A DNA stretch of 64,000 nucleotides from Pseudomonas sp. BBP2017 (GCF_003024385.1 NZ_PVZN01000015.1:62001-126000), one strand, 5' to 3'. Positions 45,240 to 53,744 are shown, numbered from the stretch's first letter. Notes: generated by a model from the letters alone, not told the origin. Translations and numbers: made by a program.

Positions 45240-46553
45240 TCAGGCACTCAACTCCAGCCTGGCAACAAACCCGCCCTGTGGGTGATTTTCCAGCGTCAGA
45301 CTCCCACCATGTCGCTCTGCCGCTTTACGCGCGATGGCCAGCCCCAGGCCATGACCTGCCGCGCTCTGTCCAGGCGCGCGGAAGAACGGCTCGCCCAGTT
45401 GCGCCAGGTACTCTTCAGCCACTCCCGGCCCGTGGTCACGCACACTGAGCACGATGCGGTCGTTGTCCCGCACGGCAGTGATCTCGATCGGTTGCCCGGG
45501 TGGATTGAAGCGCAGGGCATTGCGCAGCAGGTTGTCCAGCGCCCGTTCGATAAGGGTTGGCCAGCCTTGCAGGCTTAGTCCGTTTTCGTGATTGAGCAGA
45601 ATTTGCTGCTCCGGTGCGCTGTGCTGGGCATCCTTATGCACCGACTGTAGCACGGCATCCAGGTCCACCGGCTCGGCACGCGCCTGTTCGGCATCGACCC
45701 GTGCCAACACCAGGATTTCACTGATCAACGCCTCCAGGCGGTCACATTCGCGGGTCAGGCGCGGCCACAGCGCCTGGCGCTGTTCCGGCTCAGCCCGTTC
45801 CGCCAGGGCCAGGGCGATGCGCAAGCGGGCTAGCGGCGAACGCAGTTCATGGGAGACATCGCGCAACAGTTGGCGCTGGCTGCCGATTAGGCTCTGCAGG
45901 CGCGAGCCCATGCGGTTGAAGTCGTTGGCCAACACCCCAAACTCGTCGCGGCGATTGGCCAGTCGCGCCAGACTGTTCTGTTGGTAGGTGGTCTGCCCAA
46001 GGTCATGCACCGCGCCCCGCAGGCGGCTCAATGGCCGGGTGATGGAGAGCGTCACAAGCAGGCTGAACAAGGTCAGTACCACCAGGGCAATACCTAGCGC
46101 ACTCAGTGGCCAAAGCAGGCTGTCACGGTGCCAGGCATCCAGCTCAGGGTGAGGAATACGGTAGATCAGCAGATAGGTTTCACCGCTGTCGGGGCTGGTG
46201 TACTCCTCGGTCAGACGCCGCCAGGGCAGGCGTCGGTCGTCGTTGTGCCGACGCGCCTCGAAGGCTGCCGCACGACGCGGGAAGGTGCCCGGAACCACCG
46301 CTTCGCCGCTGTCGTTGAGTACCTGTACGTCAATGTTGTAGTGGTGTTTGCGCCGTTCAAGAAAGTGCTGCGCAGAATCCGGCCCTTGCTGTTCGTAGCG
46401 TTGGGTCCATTTCTGCGCCAGGGTACTGAGGCCCGGGTGACGACTGAGGATCCAGGCATCCTGATTCAACATATGCCCGAGCAGGATCGACAGGCCCGCG
46501 ACCAAGGCAATGGCCAGCCAGAAGCTGGCCAGGATGCGCCAGAACAATGAACG
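45240..46553 (-). CDS. cpxA: CpxA-like sensor histidine kinase
   Basis: 437 residues from a TTG start at 46553, which has AGGAG 7 bases upstream. Two membrane helices (about 6-28 and 148-170) bracket a periplasmic sensor domain of about 115 residues; then HAMP (about 170-225), HisKA with the H-box VSHELRSPLARLR, and the HATPase with N box (NLLRNALRF), G1 (DHGPGV) and G2 (GHGLGLA). Order of genes (regulator, Spy-like protein, kinase) equals the cpxR-PA3205-cpxA cluster of P. aeruginosa as I recall it. A terminator-like hairpin precedes the gene; longer frames to 46595 overlap that hairpin and are rejected. Confidence 0.83.
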   Translation of the reverse strand, partial: RSLFWRILASFWLAIALVAGLSILLGHMLNQDAWILSRHPGLSTLAQKWTQRYEQQGPDSAQHFLERRKHHYNIDVQVLNDSGEAVVPGTFPRRAAAFEARRHNDDRRLPWRRLTEEYTSPDSGETYLLIYRIPHPELDAWHRDSLLWPLSALGIALVVLTLFSLLVTLSITRPLSRLRGAVHDLGQTTYQQNSLARLANRRDEFGVLANDFNRMGSRLQSLIGSQRQLLRDVSHELRSPLARLRIALALAERAEPEQRQALWPRLTRECDRLEALISEILVLARVDAEQARAEPVDLDAVLQSVHKDAQHSAPEQQILLNHENGLSLQGWPTLIERALDNLLRNALRFNPPGQPIEITAVRDNDRIVLSVRDHGPGVAEEYLAQLGEPFFRAPGQSAAGHGLGLAIARKAAERHGGSLTLENHPQGGFVARLELSA

Positions 46554-46575
46554 CAAGGGAGGCTCCTTCAACGAC

Positions 46576-46607
46576 AAAAAGCCCGGCCTGCACAAGGGCA
46601 GGCCGGG
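46576..46607 (-). terminator. Terminator/attenuator hairpin between spy-like gene and cpxA
   Basis: On the minus strand CCCGGCCTGC / GCAGGCCGGG (10-bp perfect stem, 6-base loop) followed by CTTTTTG. It begins 17 bases after the spy-like stop and ends 22 bases before the cpxA start. Strong enough to stop most transcripts of the abundant periplasmic protein while letting some reach the kinase. Confidence 0.8.
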
Positions 46608-46623
46608 TGGGGTGGCTGACAGC

Positions 46624-47037
46624 TTACTGAGCCTTGGTGGCTTTTTCAGCTTTCCAGGCTTTGAACTCGTCCCATTCGGCGCGGCGTTGCTCCTGCTCTT
46701 TCTTCAGCTCATCGAATTTCTTCTGCTGATCCGGTTTGAGCAGGGCGCGGATATCGGCCTGGGTCTTGTCCTTCTTGGCTTTGAGCTCATCTTCCAGGGC
46801 TTTCTGATCCGCTGCCGGGAGTTTTTCCAGGTAGCGTTTGGTGATTTCCTGGCGGCTCTTCATCTGCTCGCCCATCAGTTTGCCGATCTGCTGACGCTGT
46901 TCGCGGCTCAGGTCCAGCTGGGCGAAAGGCGCTCCACCGCGGTGGTGATCGCCGTGGTGCGGACCGCCTTCGGGCATGGCCATGGCGACGGTCGGCAGTG
47001 CGGCAGCGAACATCAGGGCGATAAGGGTCTTACGCAT
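46624..47037 (-). CDS. Spy/CpxP-like periplasmic protein
   Basis: 137 residues: signal peptide (1-20, LIALMFAAALPTVAMA), a His-rich start to the mature protein (HHGDHHRGG, about 27-35) suitable for metal binding, and two LTxxQ-like repeats, LDLSREQRQQ and LLKPDQQKKF, the hallmark of the Spy/CpxP family. Mature protein is highly charged and helical. Spy is an ATP-free chaperone and CpxP inhibits CpxA; either role is plausible. Encoded between cpxR and cpxA, with a CpxR-type box 81-96 bases upstream, so it should be stress-induced. Confidence 0.87.
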   Translation of the reverse strand: MRKTLIALMFAAALPTVAMAMPEGGPHHGDHHRGGAPFAQLDLSREQRQQIGKLMGEQMKSRQEITKRYLEKLPAADQKALEDELKAKKDKTQADIRALLKPDQQKKFDELKKEQEQRRAEWDEFKAWKAEKATKAQ

Positions 47038-47117
47038 GGTGTCTCTCCTTTCTGGGGCCGGTGATTACCGGATGAGCCCAGTTTAGGGAGATCAAGGTCA
47101 ATGGCGGTCAGGCAAGG

Positions 47118-47133
47118 GTAAAGCTTAGGTAAA
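47118..47133. promoter_or_regulatory. CpxR-type box (GTAAA-N6-GTAAA)
   Basis: GTAAA at 47118-47122 and GTAAA at 47129-47133 with 6 bases between, a perfect match to the E. coli CpxR consensus GTAAA-N4-8-GTAAA. It lies in the 119-base gap between cpxR and the spy-like gene. Read on the + strand; the regulated gene is on the minus strand, which is allowed for CpxR. Confidence 0.75.
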
Positions 47134-47156
47134 GATGGCCGAGCACCGTGCTGAGA

Positions 47157-47834
47157 TTACAGGCTGTAGTAGTAGCCGCGGCTGCGCAGGGCAACTATGC
47201 GCGGGCGGCCGTCGGGGTGCGGGCCGACCTTCTTGCGCAGATTGCTCACGTGCATGTCCAGGCTGCGGTCGTACAAGGTCAGCTTGCGGCCCAAGGCAAT
47301 CTGTGCCAGTTCCTGCTTGTCCAGTGGCTCGCCAGGCTGGCGCAGCAAGGCTTCGAGAATGCGGCTCTCGGACAGGGTCAGGGCCAGTTCATGTTCATCG
47401 ATACTGACCACGCCACGGGCCGGGCTGAAACACAGATCACCGACTTCGACTTGGCTTGGTGTGGTATTGGGGTGGCTACGACGCAGCACCGCCCGCAGGC
47501 GGGCGGTTAGCTCGCGCGGGTCGCAGGGTTTGGCCAGGTAGTCGTCAGCGCCCAGTTCCAGGCCGAGAATCCGGTCCAGCGGTTCGCCCCGGGCCGAGAG
47601 CATCAACACCGGCAGCTCGGCATGTTCGCTGCGCAGTTGCTTGAGCAGCTCCAGGCCGCTGCCATCGGGCAACATCACGTCCAGCACCACGGCGGCTGGC
47701 GTCTGCTCGGCCAGGGCTTTACGGGCACTCTGGCCGTCGTGGCAGGCACGCACGACAAAACCTTCCTGGCTCAGCCAGCTGCCGAGCAGCTCGCAGAGTT
47801 CCTGGTCATCATCAATCAGTAACAACTCGCTCAT
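47157..47834 (-). CDS. cpxR: CpxR-like OmpR-family response regulator
   Basis: 225 residues: receiver domain (1-115) with acidic pocket D8-D9-D10, phospho-acceptor D52 (LDVMLPDG) and K102-type lysine in AKPCD; C-terminal winged helix (about 128-223, with LTLSESRILEALLRQPGEPL and RLRKK-like SNLRKKVG). Partner of the kinase at 45240. Family: envelope-stress response; in P. aeruginosa CpxR also activates mexAB-oprM. It starts 7 bases after the stop of the small membrane protein gene, so those two are cotranscribed. Confidence 0.86.
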   Translation of the reverse strand: MSELLLIDDDQELCELLGSWLSQEGFVVRACHDGQSARKALAEQTPAAVVLDVMLPDGSGLELLKQLRSEHAELPVLMLSARGEPLDRILGLELGADDYLAKPCDPRELTARLRAVLRRSHPNTTPSQVEVGDLCFSPARGVVSIDEHELALTLSESRILEALLRQPGEPLDKQELAQIALGRKLTLYDRSLDMHVSNLRKKVGPHPDGRPRIVALRSRGYYYSL

Positions 47835-47841
47835 GACTCAC

Positions 47842-48246
47842 TCAATTCAACCATTGCCGACGCTTTCTGTGTCCGCCGCTGGCAAAGATACCGCAGAGTG
47901 CGGCCAAGAGGGCAACTGCGCCACCAATCAAAAACCATTGTTGCTGGTCGCTGATCAGGCGTTCGGGGGCATTGGCCTGCAGTTCCTTGAGCGCCAGCTT
48001 GAGGCGCTGGTTCTCCTGGCGCAGGCGGGTGAGCTGGGCGCTTTCGCGTTCACTGTCGGCATTGTGCAGTTGCTGGGTCAGCGCTTCGCGCAGGCGCTCG
48101 CTTTCCTGCAGACGCTGTTGCAACTCGGTGATCTGGCTGCCGGCACTGAGCGACAGCGGGGTGCTGGAGGCGCTGGGCTCTTCGGCCTGGGCGAGCGGGG
48201 TCAGCAACAATAGGCACAGCAGCAGGGGCAACGGACCTTGACGCAT
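47842..48246 (-). CDS. Hypothetical coiled-coil membrane protein upstream of cpxR
   Basis: 134 residues: signal peptide (MRQGPLPLLLCLLLLTPLAQA), a coiled coil rich in Leu, Gln, Glu and Arg (about 40-100), one membrane helix (about 108-126, FLIGGAVALLAALCGIF) and a basic tail (GGHRKRRQWLN). The coiled coil, helix and Arg-rich tail resemble the C-terminal half of YgiM-type SH3 proteins, but no SH3 domain is present. AGGAG precedes ATG 48246. It opens the cpxR transcript, so an envelope role is likely; function unknown. Confidence 0.75.
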   Translation of the reverse strand: MRQGPLPLLLCLLLLTPLAQAEEPSASSTPLSLSAGSQITELQQRLQESERLREALTQQLHNADSERESAQLTRLRQENQRLKLALKELQANAPERLISDQQQWFLIGGAVALLAALCGIFASGGHRKRRQWLN

Positions 48247-48332
48247 TGGAACTCCTGATTCTTGTCGATTCAGCAGGTTGTCGGCTGGCAGACGAGAATA
48301 ATGAGCAGTTGCGTCAGCAAAGGGCGGGAATG

Positions 48333-48354
48333 CGGTGCGCACAACGGCGCACCG
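48333..48354. other. Inverted repeat between yciI and the cpx operon
   Basis: CGGTGCGC (48333-48340), 6-base loop, GCGCACCG (48347-48354): a perfect 8-bp stem 12 bases after the yciI stop. There is no adjacent T-run on the minus strand, so it may be a transcript-end hairpin or an operator. Confidence 0.4.
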
Positions 48355-48365
48355 TATGCAGCGGA

Positions 48366-48665
48366 TTACGGCAGGACTTGCTTGAACGGCTTGACGATGA
48401 CATTGGCATACACGCCCGCAGCAATGTACGGGTCGGCATCGGCCCAGGCTTGAGCCGTAGCCAGGGAGTCGAACTCGGCGACGATCAGGCTGCCAGTGAA
48501 GCCGGCGGCGCCAGGGTCATTGCTGTCGATGGCCGGGTGCGGGCCGGCCAGTACCACGCGACCTTGTTCCTTGAGTTGCTGCAGGCGTTCAATATGCGCC
48601 GGGCGGGCGGCCAGGCGTTTTTCCAGGGACTCGGCAACGTCAGTAGCGATGATGGCGTAGAGCAT
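48366..48665 (-). CDS. yciI: YciI-family protein
   Basis: 99 residues of the YciI-like ferredoxin-fold family: MLYAIIATD strand, RPAHIERLQQLKEQGRVVLAGPHP, the FTGSLIVAEFDSLATAQAWADADPY block. The conserved His24 (RPAHIERL) and Asp residues suggest hydrolase or dehydrochlorinase-like chemistry, but the role is unknown. TGAGGA precedes the ATG, which is one base past the yciB stop, so the two are translationally coupled. Confidence 0.88.
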   Translation of the reverse strand: MLYAIIATDVAESLEKRLAARPAHIERLQQLKEQGRVVLAGPHPAIDSNDPGAAGFTGSLIVAEFDSLATAQAWADADPYIAAGVYANVIVKPFKQVLP

Positions 48666-48666
48666 G

Positions 48667-49263
48667 TCAATCCTCAGGCTTGGGGGTGGTGGGGTCGCTG
48701 TCGTGCAGGTGGCGGGACAGGTAGACACCCTGGCCCACCAGGAACAGTACGGTCATGCCCAGGCTGCCGAACACCTTGAAGTCGACCCAGATGTCCTGGA
48801 AGGTGAAGGCGACGAACAGGTTGGCGGCGCCGCAGAACAGGAAAAAGGCGATCCAGGCGACGTTCAGGCGTATCCAGACGCCTTCTGGCAGGCTGATGGC
48901 ATGGCCCATGATGCGCTTGATCAGCACCCGGTCACCGATAAAGTGGCTACCGGTGAACGCCAGCGCGAACAGCCAGTTGACCACCGGCGCTTTCCATTTG
49001 AGGAAGGTTTCACTGTGGAAGGCCAGGGTCAGGCCACCGAACACCAGGCAGGCGAGCAGGGTCAGCCATTGGCCTTTTTCCAGCTTGCGCTGGCGGATGA
49101 ACAGCGCGCCGTAAACCACCAGGGAACTGATGATCAGCATCGCTGTGGCGCTGAAGATGCCTCCGACTTCGACGCTGTGACCGGCAAATTCGACGGCGCG
49201 AGGTTCGAGCTTGAAGACGATGAAGAACAGGAGCAGCGGGATGAAATCGATGAATTGTTTCAC
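48667..49263 (-). CDS. yciB: Inner-membrane septation protein YciB
   Basis: 198 residues from a GTG start; the opening VKQFIDFIPLLLFFIVFKLEPR is the family N-terminus. Five membrane helices follow, with FHSETFLKWKAPVVNWLFAL and DFKVFGSLGMTVLF near the end. YciB is linked to septation and peptidoglycan synthesis complexes in E. coli and Shigella. An upstream in-frame start at 49302 would add 13 non-family residues. Coupled to yciI; divergent from trpH. Confidence 0.9.
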   Translation of the reverse strand: MKQFIDFIPLLLFFIVFKLEPRAVEFAGHSVEVGGIFSATAMLIISSLVVYGALFIRQRKLEKGQWLTLLACLVFGGLTLAFHSETFLKWKAPVVNWLFALAFTGSHFIGDRVLIKRIMGHAISLPEGVWIRLNVAWIAFFLFCGAANLFVAFTFQDIWVDFKVFGSLGMTVLFLVGQGVYLSRHLHDSDPTTPKPED

Positions 49264-49329
49264 AGTGGCAGCCAGAAGCAGGATGTGACGGCATAATAAC
49301 AAACATCAATGACAGCGAAAGCGCCACCT

Positions 49330-50193
49330 ATGAATGTTGATCTGCACTGCCACAGTACGGCCTCCGACGGTGCCCTGTCACCGACGGCACTGGTCGCCCG
49401 GGCCCATGAGCACGGCGTGCGGATACTCTCGCTGACCGACCACGACACCCTTGAAGGGCAACTTGAGGCCCGCGCCGCCGCGCAGGCCCTGGGCATGCAG
49501 TGGGTCAGCGGGATCGAGCTGTCGTGCACCTGGGGTGGCGCGACCATCCATGTGCTGGGCTACAACTTTGCCCTGGACGCCGCGCCTTTGCTTGAAGCTG
49601 TCGAGTCGCTGCACCGCGGGCGCTGGTTGCGCGCCGAGGAAATCGACCGGCGGTTGACGCTCAAAAGCATGCCGGGGGCGCTGGAGGGCGCGCGAGCCAT
49701 CCAGCAGGAGCTGGGCGACAGCGGGAACGCCCCGGCACGTCCGCATTTTGCCGAGTTCCTGGTGCGTGCAGGCCACGTCAAAGATCGCGCCGAGGCCTTT
49801 CGCAAGTGGTTGGGCGCCGGCAAGCTGGGGGACGTCAAGCTGCACTGGCCAACCCTCGATGAGACCGTGGAAACCCTGCGCAAATCCGATGCCTGGGTCA
49901 GCCTGGCGCACCCGATGCACTATGAATTAACACGTAGCAAGCGCCGCCGGCTGATTGCCGACTATATTCAAGCAGGCGGCCAGGCACTGGAAGTGGTCAA
50001 CGGGATGATGCCGGCTGAACAGGTGGGCACGATGTCCATCCTGGCCCGTGAGTTCGGTCTGCTGGCCAGTGCCGGCAGTGACTTCCATGGCCCTGGCACC
50101 TGGGGTGAGATTGGTGCCTACCGGCCATTGCCAGAGGATCTGCCACCTTTGTGGCGTCGATTCAAACATGAGCAGCCTATCGCGGCCGTCTGA
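49330..50193 (+). CDS. trpH: PHP-domain phosphoesterase (TrpH / RNase AM family)
   Basis: 287 residues of the YciV/TrpH family. The PHP metal ligands are clear: DLHCHS (4-9), TDHD (about 37-40), E in SGIELS, HPMH (about 197) and SDFHGP near 250. Members hydrolyse 3',5'-nucleoside bisphosphates and trim RNA 5' ends (RNase AM) in E. coli. I use ATG 49330 (MNVDLHCHST); ATG 49309 adds seven residues. It ends 13 bases before yciO and begins the trpH-yciO-scpA-scpB run. Confidence 0.88.
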   Translation: MNVDLHCHSTASDGALSPTALVARAHEHGVRILSLTDHDTLEGQLEARAAAQALGMQWVSGIELSCTWGGATIHVLGYNFALDAAPLLEAVESLHRGRWLRAEEIDRRLTLKSMPGALEGARAIQQELGDSGNAPARPHFAEFLVRAGHVKDRAEAFRKWLGAGKLGDVKLHWPTLDETVETLRKSDAWVSLAHPMHYELTRSKRRRLIADYIQAGGQALEVVNGMMPAEQVGTMSILAREFGLLASAGSDFHGPGTWGEIGAYRPLPEDLPPLWRRFKHEQPIAAV

Positions 50194-50206
50194 ACAGGAA
50201 GAGAAT

Positions 50207-50836
50207 GTGAGTCAGTTTTTCCAGATTCATGCGGAGAATCCGCAGCCGCGCCTGATCAAGCAGGCCGTCGACATCATTCGCAAGGGCGGCGTGGTGATCT
50301 ATCCAACCGACTCCTCCTACGCAATGGGTTGTCAGATCGGCGATAAAAATGCCGTGGAGCGCGTTCGGCGCCTGCGACAGCTGGACAAGAACCACAACTT
50401 CACGCTGATCTGTTGCGACCTGTCGCAAATGGGCCTGTTCGCCAAGATCGACACTTCCACCTTCCGCCTGCTCAAGGCTCACGTGCCGGGGCCCTATACC
50501 TTCATTCTCAACGCCACCCGCGAAGTGCCGCGTCTGTTGCTGCATGAGAAGCGCCGCACCATCGGCTTGCGCGTGCCGTCCAATCCGATTGCCCTGGCAT
50601 TGCTGGAGGAGTTGGGTGAGCCGCTGATGAGTGTCAGCCTGATCATGCCGGGCGAAGACGAGCCGATGACCGACCCCTACGAGATCCGCCAGGCCCTGGA
50701 GCATCACGTCGACCTGATCATCGACGGCGGTTTTGGTGACCTCAAGGCCTCCACCGTGATCAATCTGGCCGGTGATGAGCCTGAAGTCATCCGCGTCGGT
50801 TGCGGTGATCCGGCACCCTTCATGGTCGAAGCGTGA
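50207..50836 (+). CDS. yciO: YciO, Sua5/YrdC-family protein
   Basis: 209 residues from GTG 50207 (AGGA 8 bases upstream). VSQFFQIHAENPQPRL matches the YciO N-terminus, followed by the YrdC RNA-binding fold with PTDSSYAMGCQIGDKNA and RVPSNPIA. YciO is related to TsaC, which makes threonylcarbamoyl-AMP for tRNA t6A; YciO has weak activity in that reaction, so its main role is uncertain. Overlaps scpA by 4 bases (GTGA). Confidence 0.9.
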   Translation: MSQFFQIHAENPQPRLIKQAVDIIRKGGVVIYPTDSSYAMGCQIGDKNAVERVRRLRQLDKNHNFTLICCDLSQMGLFAKIDTSTFRLLKAHVPGPYTFILNATREVPRLLLHEKRRTIGLRVPSNPIALALLEELGEPLMSVSLIMPGEDEPMTDPYEIRQALEHHVDLIIDGGFGDLKASTVINLAGDEPEVIRVGCGDPAPFMVEA

Positions 50837-51663
50837 GCCAGGCATCCACTACCGAGCCGAGCGGCGACCCGCAAGCAGGCGCACAGCAGGAATTGCCGCT
50901 GGTACTGGTCTATGGCGAGGCTATGACCGAAATGCCGGTGGACCTGTACATTCCGCCGGACGCCCTGGAAGTGTTCCTCGAAGCCTTCGAAGGGCCGCTG
51001 GACCTGTTGCTGTACCTGATCCGCAAGCAGAACGTCGACATTCTCGATATTCCCGTGGCCGAGATCACGCGTCAGTACATGGGCTATGTCGAGCTGATGA
51101 AAACCGTGCGCCTGGAGCTGGCTGCCGAATACCTGGTGATGGCGGCGATGCTGGCGGAGATCAAGTCGCGCATGCTCTTGCCGCGATCGGCCGAGATCGA
51201 GGAAGAGGAGGGTGACCCGCGCGCCGAGCTAATTCGCCGCTTGCAGGAGTACGAGCGCTTCAAGGCGGCGGCCGAGGGCATTGATGGCCTGAGTCGGGTC
51301 GGGCGCGAGATCATCGTGCCGCGCCTTGATGCGCCGCAAGCCAAGGCGCGCAAACTGTTGCCGGAAGTCAGCCTGGAAGAGTTGCTGATGTCGATGGCCG
51401 AGGTGCTGCGCCGCGGCGATCTGTTCGAAAGTCACCAGATCAGCCGTGAGGCGTTATCGACCCGCGAGCGCATGAGTGAAGTACTCGAACGCCTCAAGGG
51501 CGGCGGCTTTGTCCCGTTCGTCGAACTGTTTACTGCCGAGGAAGGCAAGCTGGGCGTGGTGGTGACCTTCATGGCGATTCTTGAACTGGTGAAGGAATCC
51601 TTGATCGAACTGGTGCAAAATGAGCCCTTTGCGCCGATCCACGTCCGCGCCCGGGCTGAGTGA
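50833..51663 (+). CDS. scpA: Segregation and condensation protein A (kleisin)
   Basis: 276 residues. The kleisin N-terminal domain (EAFEGPLDLLLYLIRKQNVDI near 48-68) and the C-terminal winged helix (FVPFVELFTAEEGKLGVVVTFMAILEL near 225-250) are present. ScpA bridges SMC heads in chromosome organisation. GTG start at 50833 overlaps yciO and the GTGA at 51660 begins the next gene, so yciO-scpA-scpB are coupled. The N-terminal extension (about 45 residues before the kleisin domain) is usual in pseudomonads. Confidence 0.93.
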   Translation: MSQASTTEPSGDPQAGAQQELPLVLVYGEAMTEMPVDLYIPPDALEVFLEAFEGPLDLLLYLIRKQNVDILDIPVAEITRQYMGYVELMKTVRLELAAEYLVMAAMLAEIKSRMLLPRSAEIEEEEGDPRAELIRRLQEYERFKAAAEGIDGLSRVGREIIVPRLDAPQAKARKLLPEVSLEELLMSMAEVLRRGDLFESHQISREALSTRERMSEVLERLKGGGFVPFVELFTAEEGKLGVVVTFMAILELVKESLIELVQNEPFAPIHVRARAE

Positions 51664-51677
51664 CCACGAGCAACGCC

Positions 51678-52451
51678 ATGAACCTGAATGATCCGCGCGA
51701 CCTGGCGCCCCTGCTTGAAGCCTTTTTACTGGCCTCGGGAAAACCGCAATCGCTGGAGCGGCTGTTCGAGCTGTTCGAAGAAGCCGAGCGCCCTGAGCCT
51801 GCCGTGTTCAAGAAATCCCTGGAGGTGTTGCGCAAATCCTGCAACGGCCGCGCTTTCGAACTCAAGGAAGTGGCGTCGGGCTATCGCCTGCAAATCCGTG
51901 AAGACTACGCCCCCTGGGTAGGCCGTTTGTGGGAAGAGCGGCCGCAGCGTTACTCCCGCGCGCTGCTGGAAACCATGGCCCTGATCGCCTACCGTCAGCC
52001 CATCACCCGCGGCGAAATCGAAGACGTGCGAGGCGTGGTGGTCAACACCAATATCGTCAAGACCCTGCTCGAACGTGAATGGATCCGCATCGTTGGCTAC
52101 CGTGAAGTACCGGGCAAGCCGGCGATGTTCGCCACCACCAAGGCCTTCCTCGATCACTTCAACCTGAAGAACCTCGATGACCTGCCGGCCCTGGCCGATC
52201 TGCGCGAAATGGAACCGGAGCCGGTGCTGGAACTGGATGATGCCCCGGTGCCGGCGCATCTGCAGGCCCTTGCCGATGAAAGTGCTGAGCCGCAGGAGCC
52301 CAAGGAAGAAACCAGCTTCCGTAGCCTGTTGGTCGAGCTCGACTCCATGGAGGAGGGCCTCAAGACTGACTTTGACGACCTGCTGGATGAAGAACCTGCA
52401 GCTGAAGGCGCCGAAGCCCTTGATCCGGAGCCCGAAACGCCAAGACAGTAA
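51678..52451 (+). CDS. scpB: Segregation and condensation protein B
   Basis: 257 residues with two winged-helix domains (about 5-165; ERPQRYSRALLETMALIAYRQPITRGEIEDVRG is the most conserved part) and an acidic Glu/Asp/Pro-rich tail (about 190-257) of the kind usual in Pseudomonas ScpB. It forms the Smc-ScpAB complex with the preceding gene. I choose ATG 51678 (MNLNDPRDL); a GTG at 51660 overlapping the scpA stop by 4 bases would add six residues and fits translational coupling equally well. Confidence 0.9.
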   Translation: MNLNDPRDLAPLLEAFLLASGKPQSLERLFELFEEAERPEPAVFKKSLEVLRKSCNGRAFELKEVASGYRLQIREDYAPWVGRLWEERPQRYSRALLETMALIAYRQPITRGEIEDVRGVVVNTNIVKTLLEREWIRIVGYREVPGKPAMFATTKAFLDHFNLKNLDDLPALADLREMEPEPVLELDDAPVPAHLQALADESAEPQEPKEETSFRSLLVELDSMEEGLKTDFDDLLDEEPAAEGAEALDPEPETPRQ

Positions 52452-52601
52452 GCTTTGGCCTTCGGGCAGAAATAACCGTCGACCTCGATAATTTCAACTA
52501 GTCTCAGGTGCGCTCGGCGCGTGATCGGCGTATGATTCGCGACCTTTTTGGCGCTTGTTCGCCCAATCAGCTTTCAATACTTACACCGGGAGGTGCCCAG
52601 C

Positions 52602-53741
52602 ATGAGTGACAAAGACCTGCAAGAAACCCAGCCATTGCCGCCATCAGGCGAGAAACTGCAAAAAGTGCTCGCGCGTATCGGCGTGGGTTCGCGTCGTGAC
52701 GTCGAGGCCTGGATCAGCCAGGGCCGGATCAAGGTCAACGGCGTGGATGCCACCCTGGGTCAGCGCGTCGATCTGCATGATGCGATTTCCGTCGATGGCC
52801 GCCTGATCAAGCGCGAAGAGTCCGCCGAGACCGTGCGCCGGGTGATCATGTACAACAAACCCGATGGCGAGATCTGCACCCGCGACGACCCGGAAGGCCG
52901 TCCGACCGTGTTCGACCGCCTGCCACGGCCGAAAGAAGGCCGCTGGATCAACATCGGTCGCCTGGACATCAACACCACTGGCCTGCTGATGTTTACCACT
53001 GACGGTGAGCTGGCCAACCGTCTGATGCATCCTTCCTACGAAATGGACCGTGAATACGCGGTGCGTGTGCGTGGTGAAGTTGACGAAGACATGATTGCCC
53101 GCCTCAAGGCCGGTGTCGTGCTCGAAGATGGTCCTGCGCGTTTCACCGATATCCAGGAAGCGCCTGGTGGCGAAGGCTTCAACCACTGGTACCACTGTGT
53201 GGTGATGGAAGGCCGTAACCGTGAAGTACGTCGCCTGTGGGAATCCCAGGGCCTGGTGGTCAGCCGCCTGAAGCGCGTGCGTTTTGGTCCGGTGTTCCTC
53301 AACTCCGACCTGCCGATGGGCCGCTGGCGCGAAATGAGCCAGCAGGAAGTCGATATCCTCGCGGCTGAAGTTGGTCTGACCCCGGTGGCGATGCCAGCCT
53401 TGAACCACAAGACCAAGGACAAGCTGGAGCGCCTGCAACGCAAGTCCACCCGTCCGCTGGGTCGTGGCGAGCGCGTGCGTACCCTGCGTCCGGCTCAGGA
53501 GGGTGCAGCTGCAGCCGAGCGTCCGGCTCGGCAACCGCGTGGTGCTGAAACTGAGCGCCCGGCCCGTCAACCACGTGGCGGTGAATCCGAGCGTCCTGCT
53601 CGCCAGCCTCGTGGCGAAGCCCCTGGCAAGGATGCAGGTCGTGGTCGCAGCACTGTGGCGGAGCGCCCGAGCGAGATGAACAAGCGTGGCAAGCCGGCGC
53701 CCAAGCGTCCAGGCAGCACTCGCAACAAGCCTCGCCCGTAA
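52602..53741 (+). CDS. rluB: 23S rRNA pseudouridine(2605) synthase RluB
   Basis: 379 residues: S4 RNA-binding domain (about 17-75), then the RsuA/RluB-type catalytic domain with Asp122 in GRLDINTTGLL, and a long basic, disordered tail (about 285-379). The tail contains three near-copies of ERPARQPRG (about 307-340) and ends in GKPAPKRPGSTRNKP. It modifies 23S rRNA U2605. ATG 52602 has GGGAGGT upstream. Followed by a REP pair and a strong terminator. Confidence 0.93.
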   Translation: MSDKDLQETQPLPPSGEKLQKVLARIGVGSRRDVEAWISQGRIKVNGVDATLGQRVDLHDAISVDGRLIKREESAETVRRVIMYNKPDGEICTRDDPEGRPTVFDRLPRPKEGRWINIGRLDINTTGLLMFTTDGELANRLMHPSYEMDREYAVRVRGEVDEDMIARLKAGVVLEDGPARFTDIQEAPGGEGFNHWYHCVVMEGRNREVRRLWESQGLVVSRLKRVRFGPVFLNSDLPMGRWREMSQQEVDILAAEVGLTPVAMPALNHKTKDKLERLQRKSTRPLGRGERVRTLRPAQEGAAAAERPARQPRGAETERPARQPRGGESERPARQPRGEAPGKDAGRGRSTVAERPSEMNKRGKPAPKRPGSTRNKPRP

Positions 53742-53744
53742 CCT

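Noticed and set aside
46554..46595. Longer cpxA start (TTG at 46595)
   Set aside because: It would place the coding start inside the terminator hairpin at 46576-46607 and has no ribosome site, whereas TTG 46553 has AGGAG 7 bases upstream.
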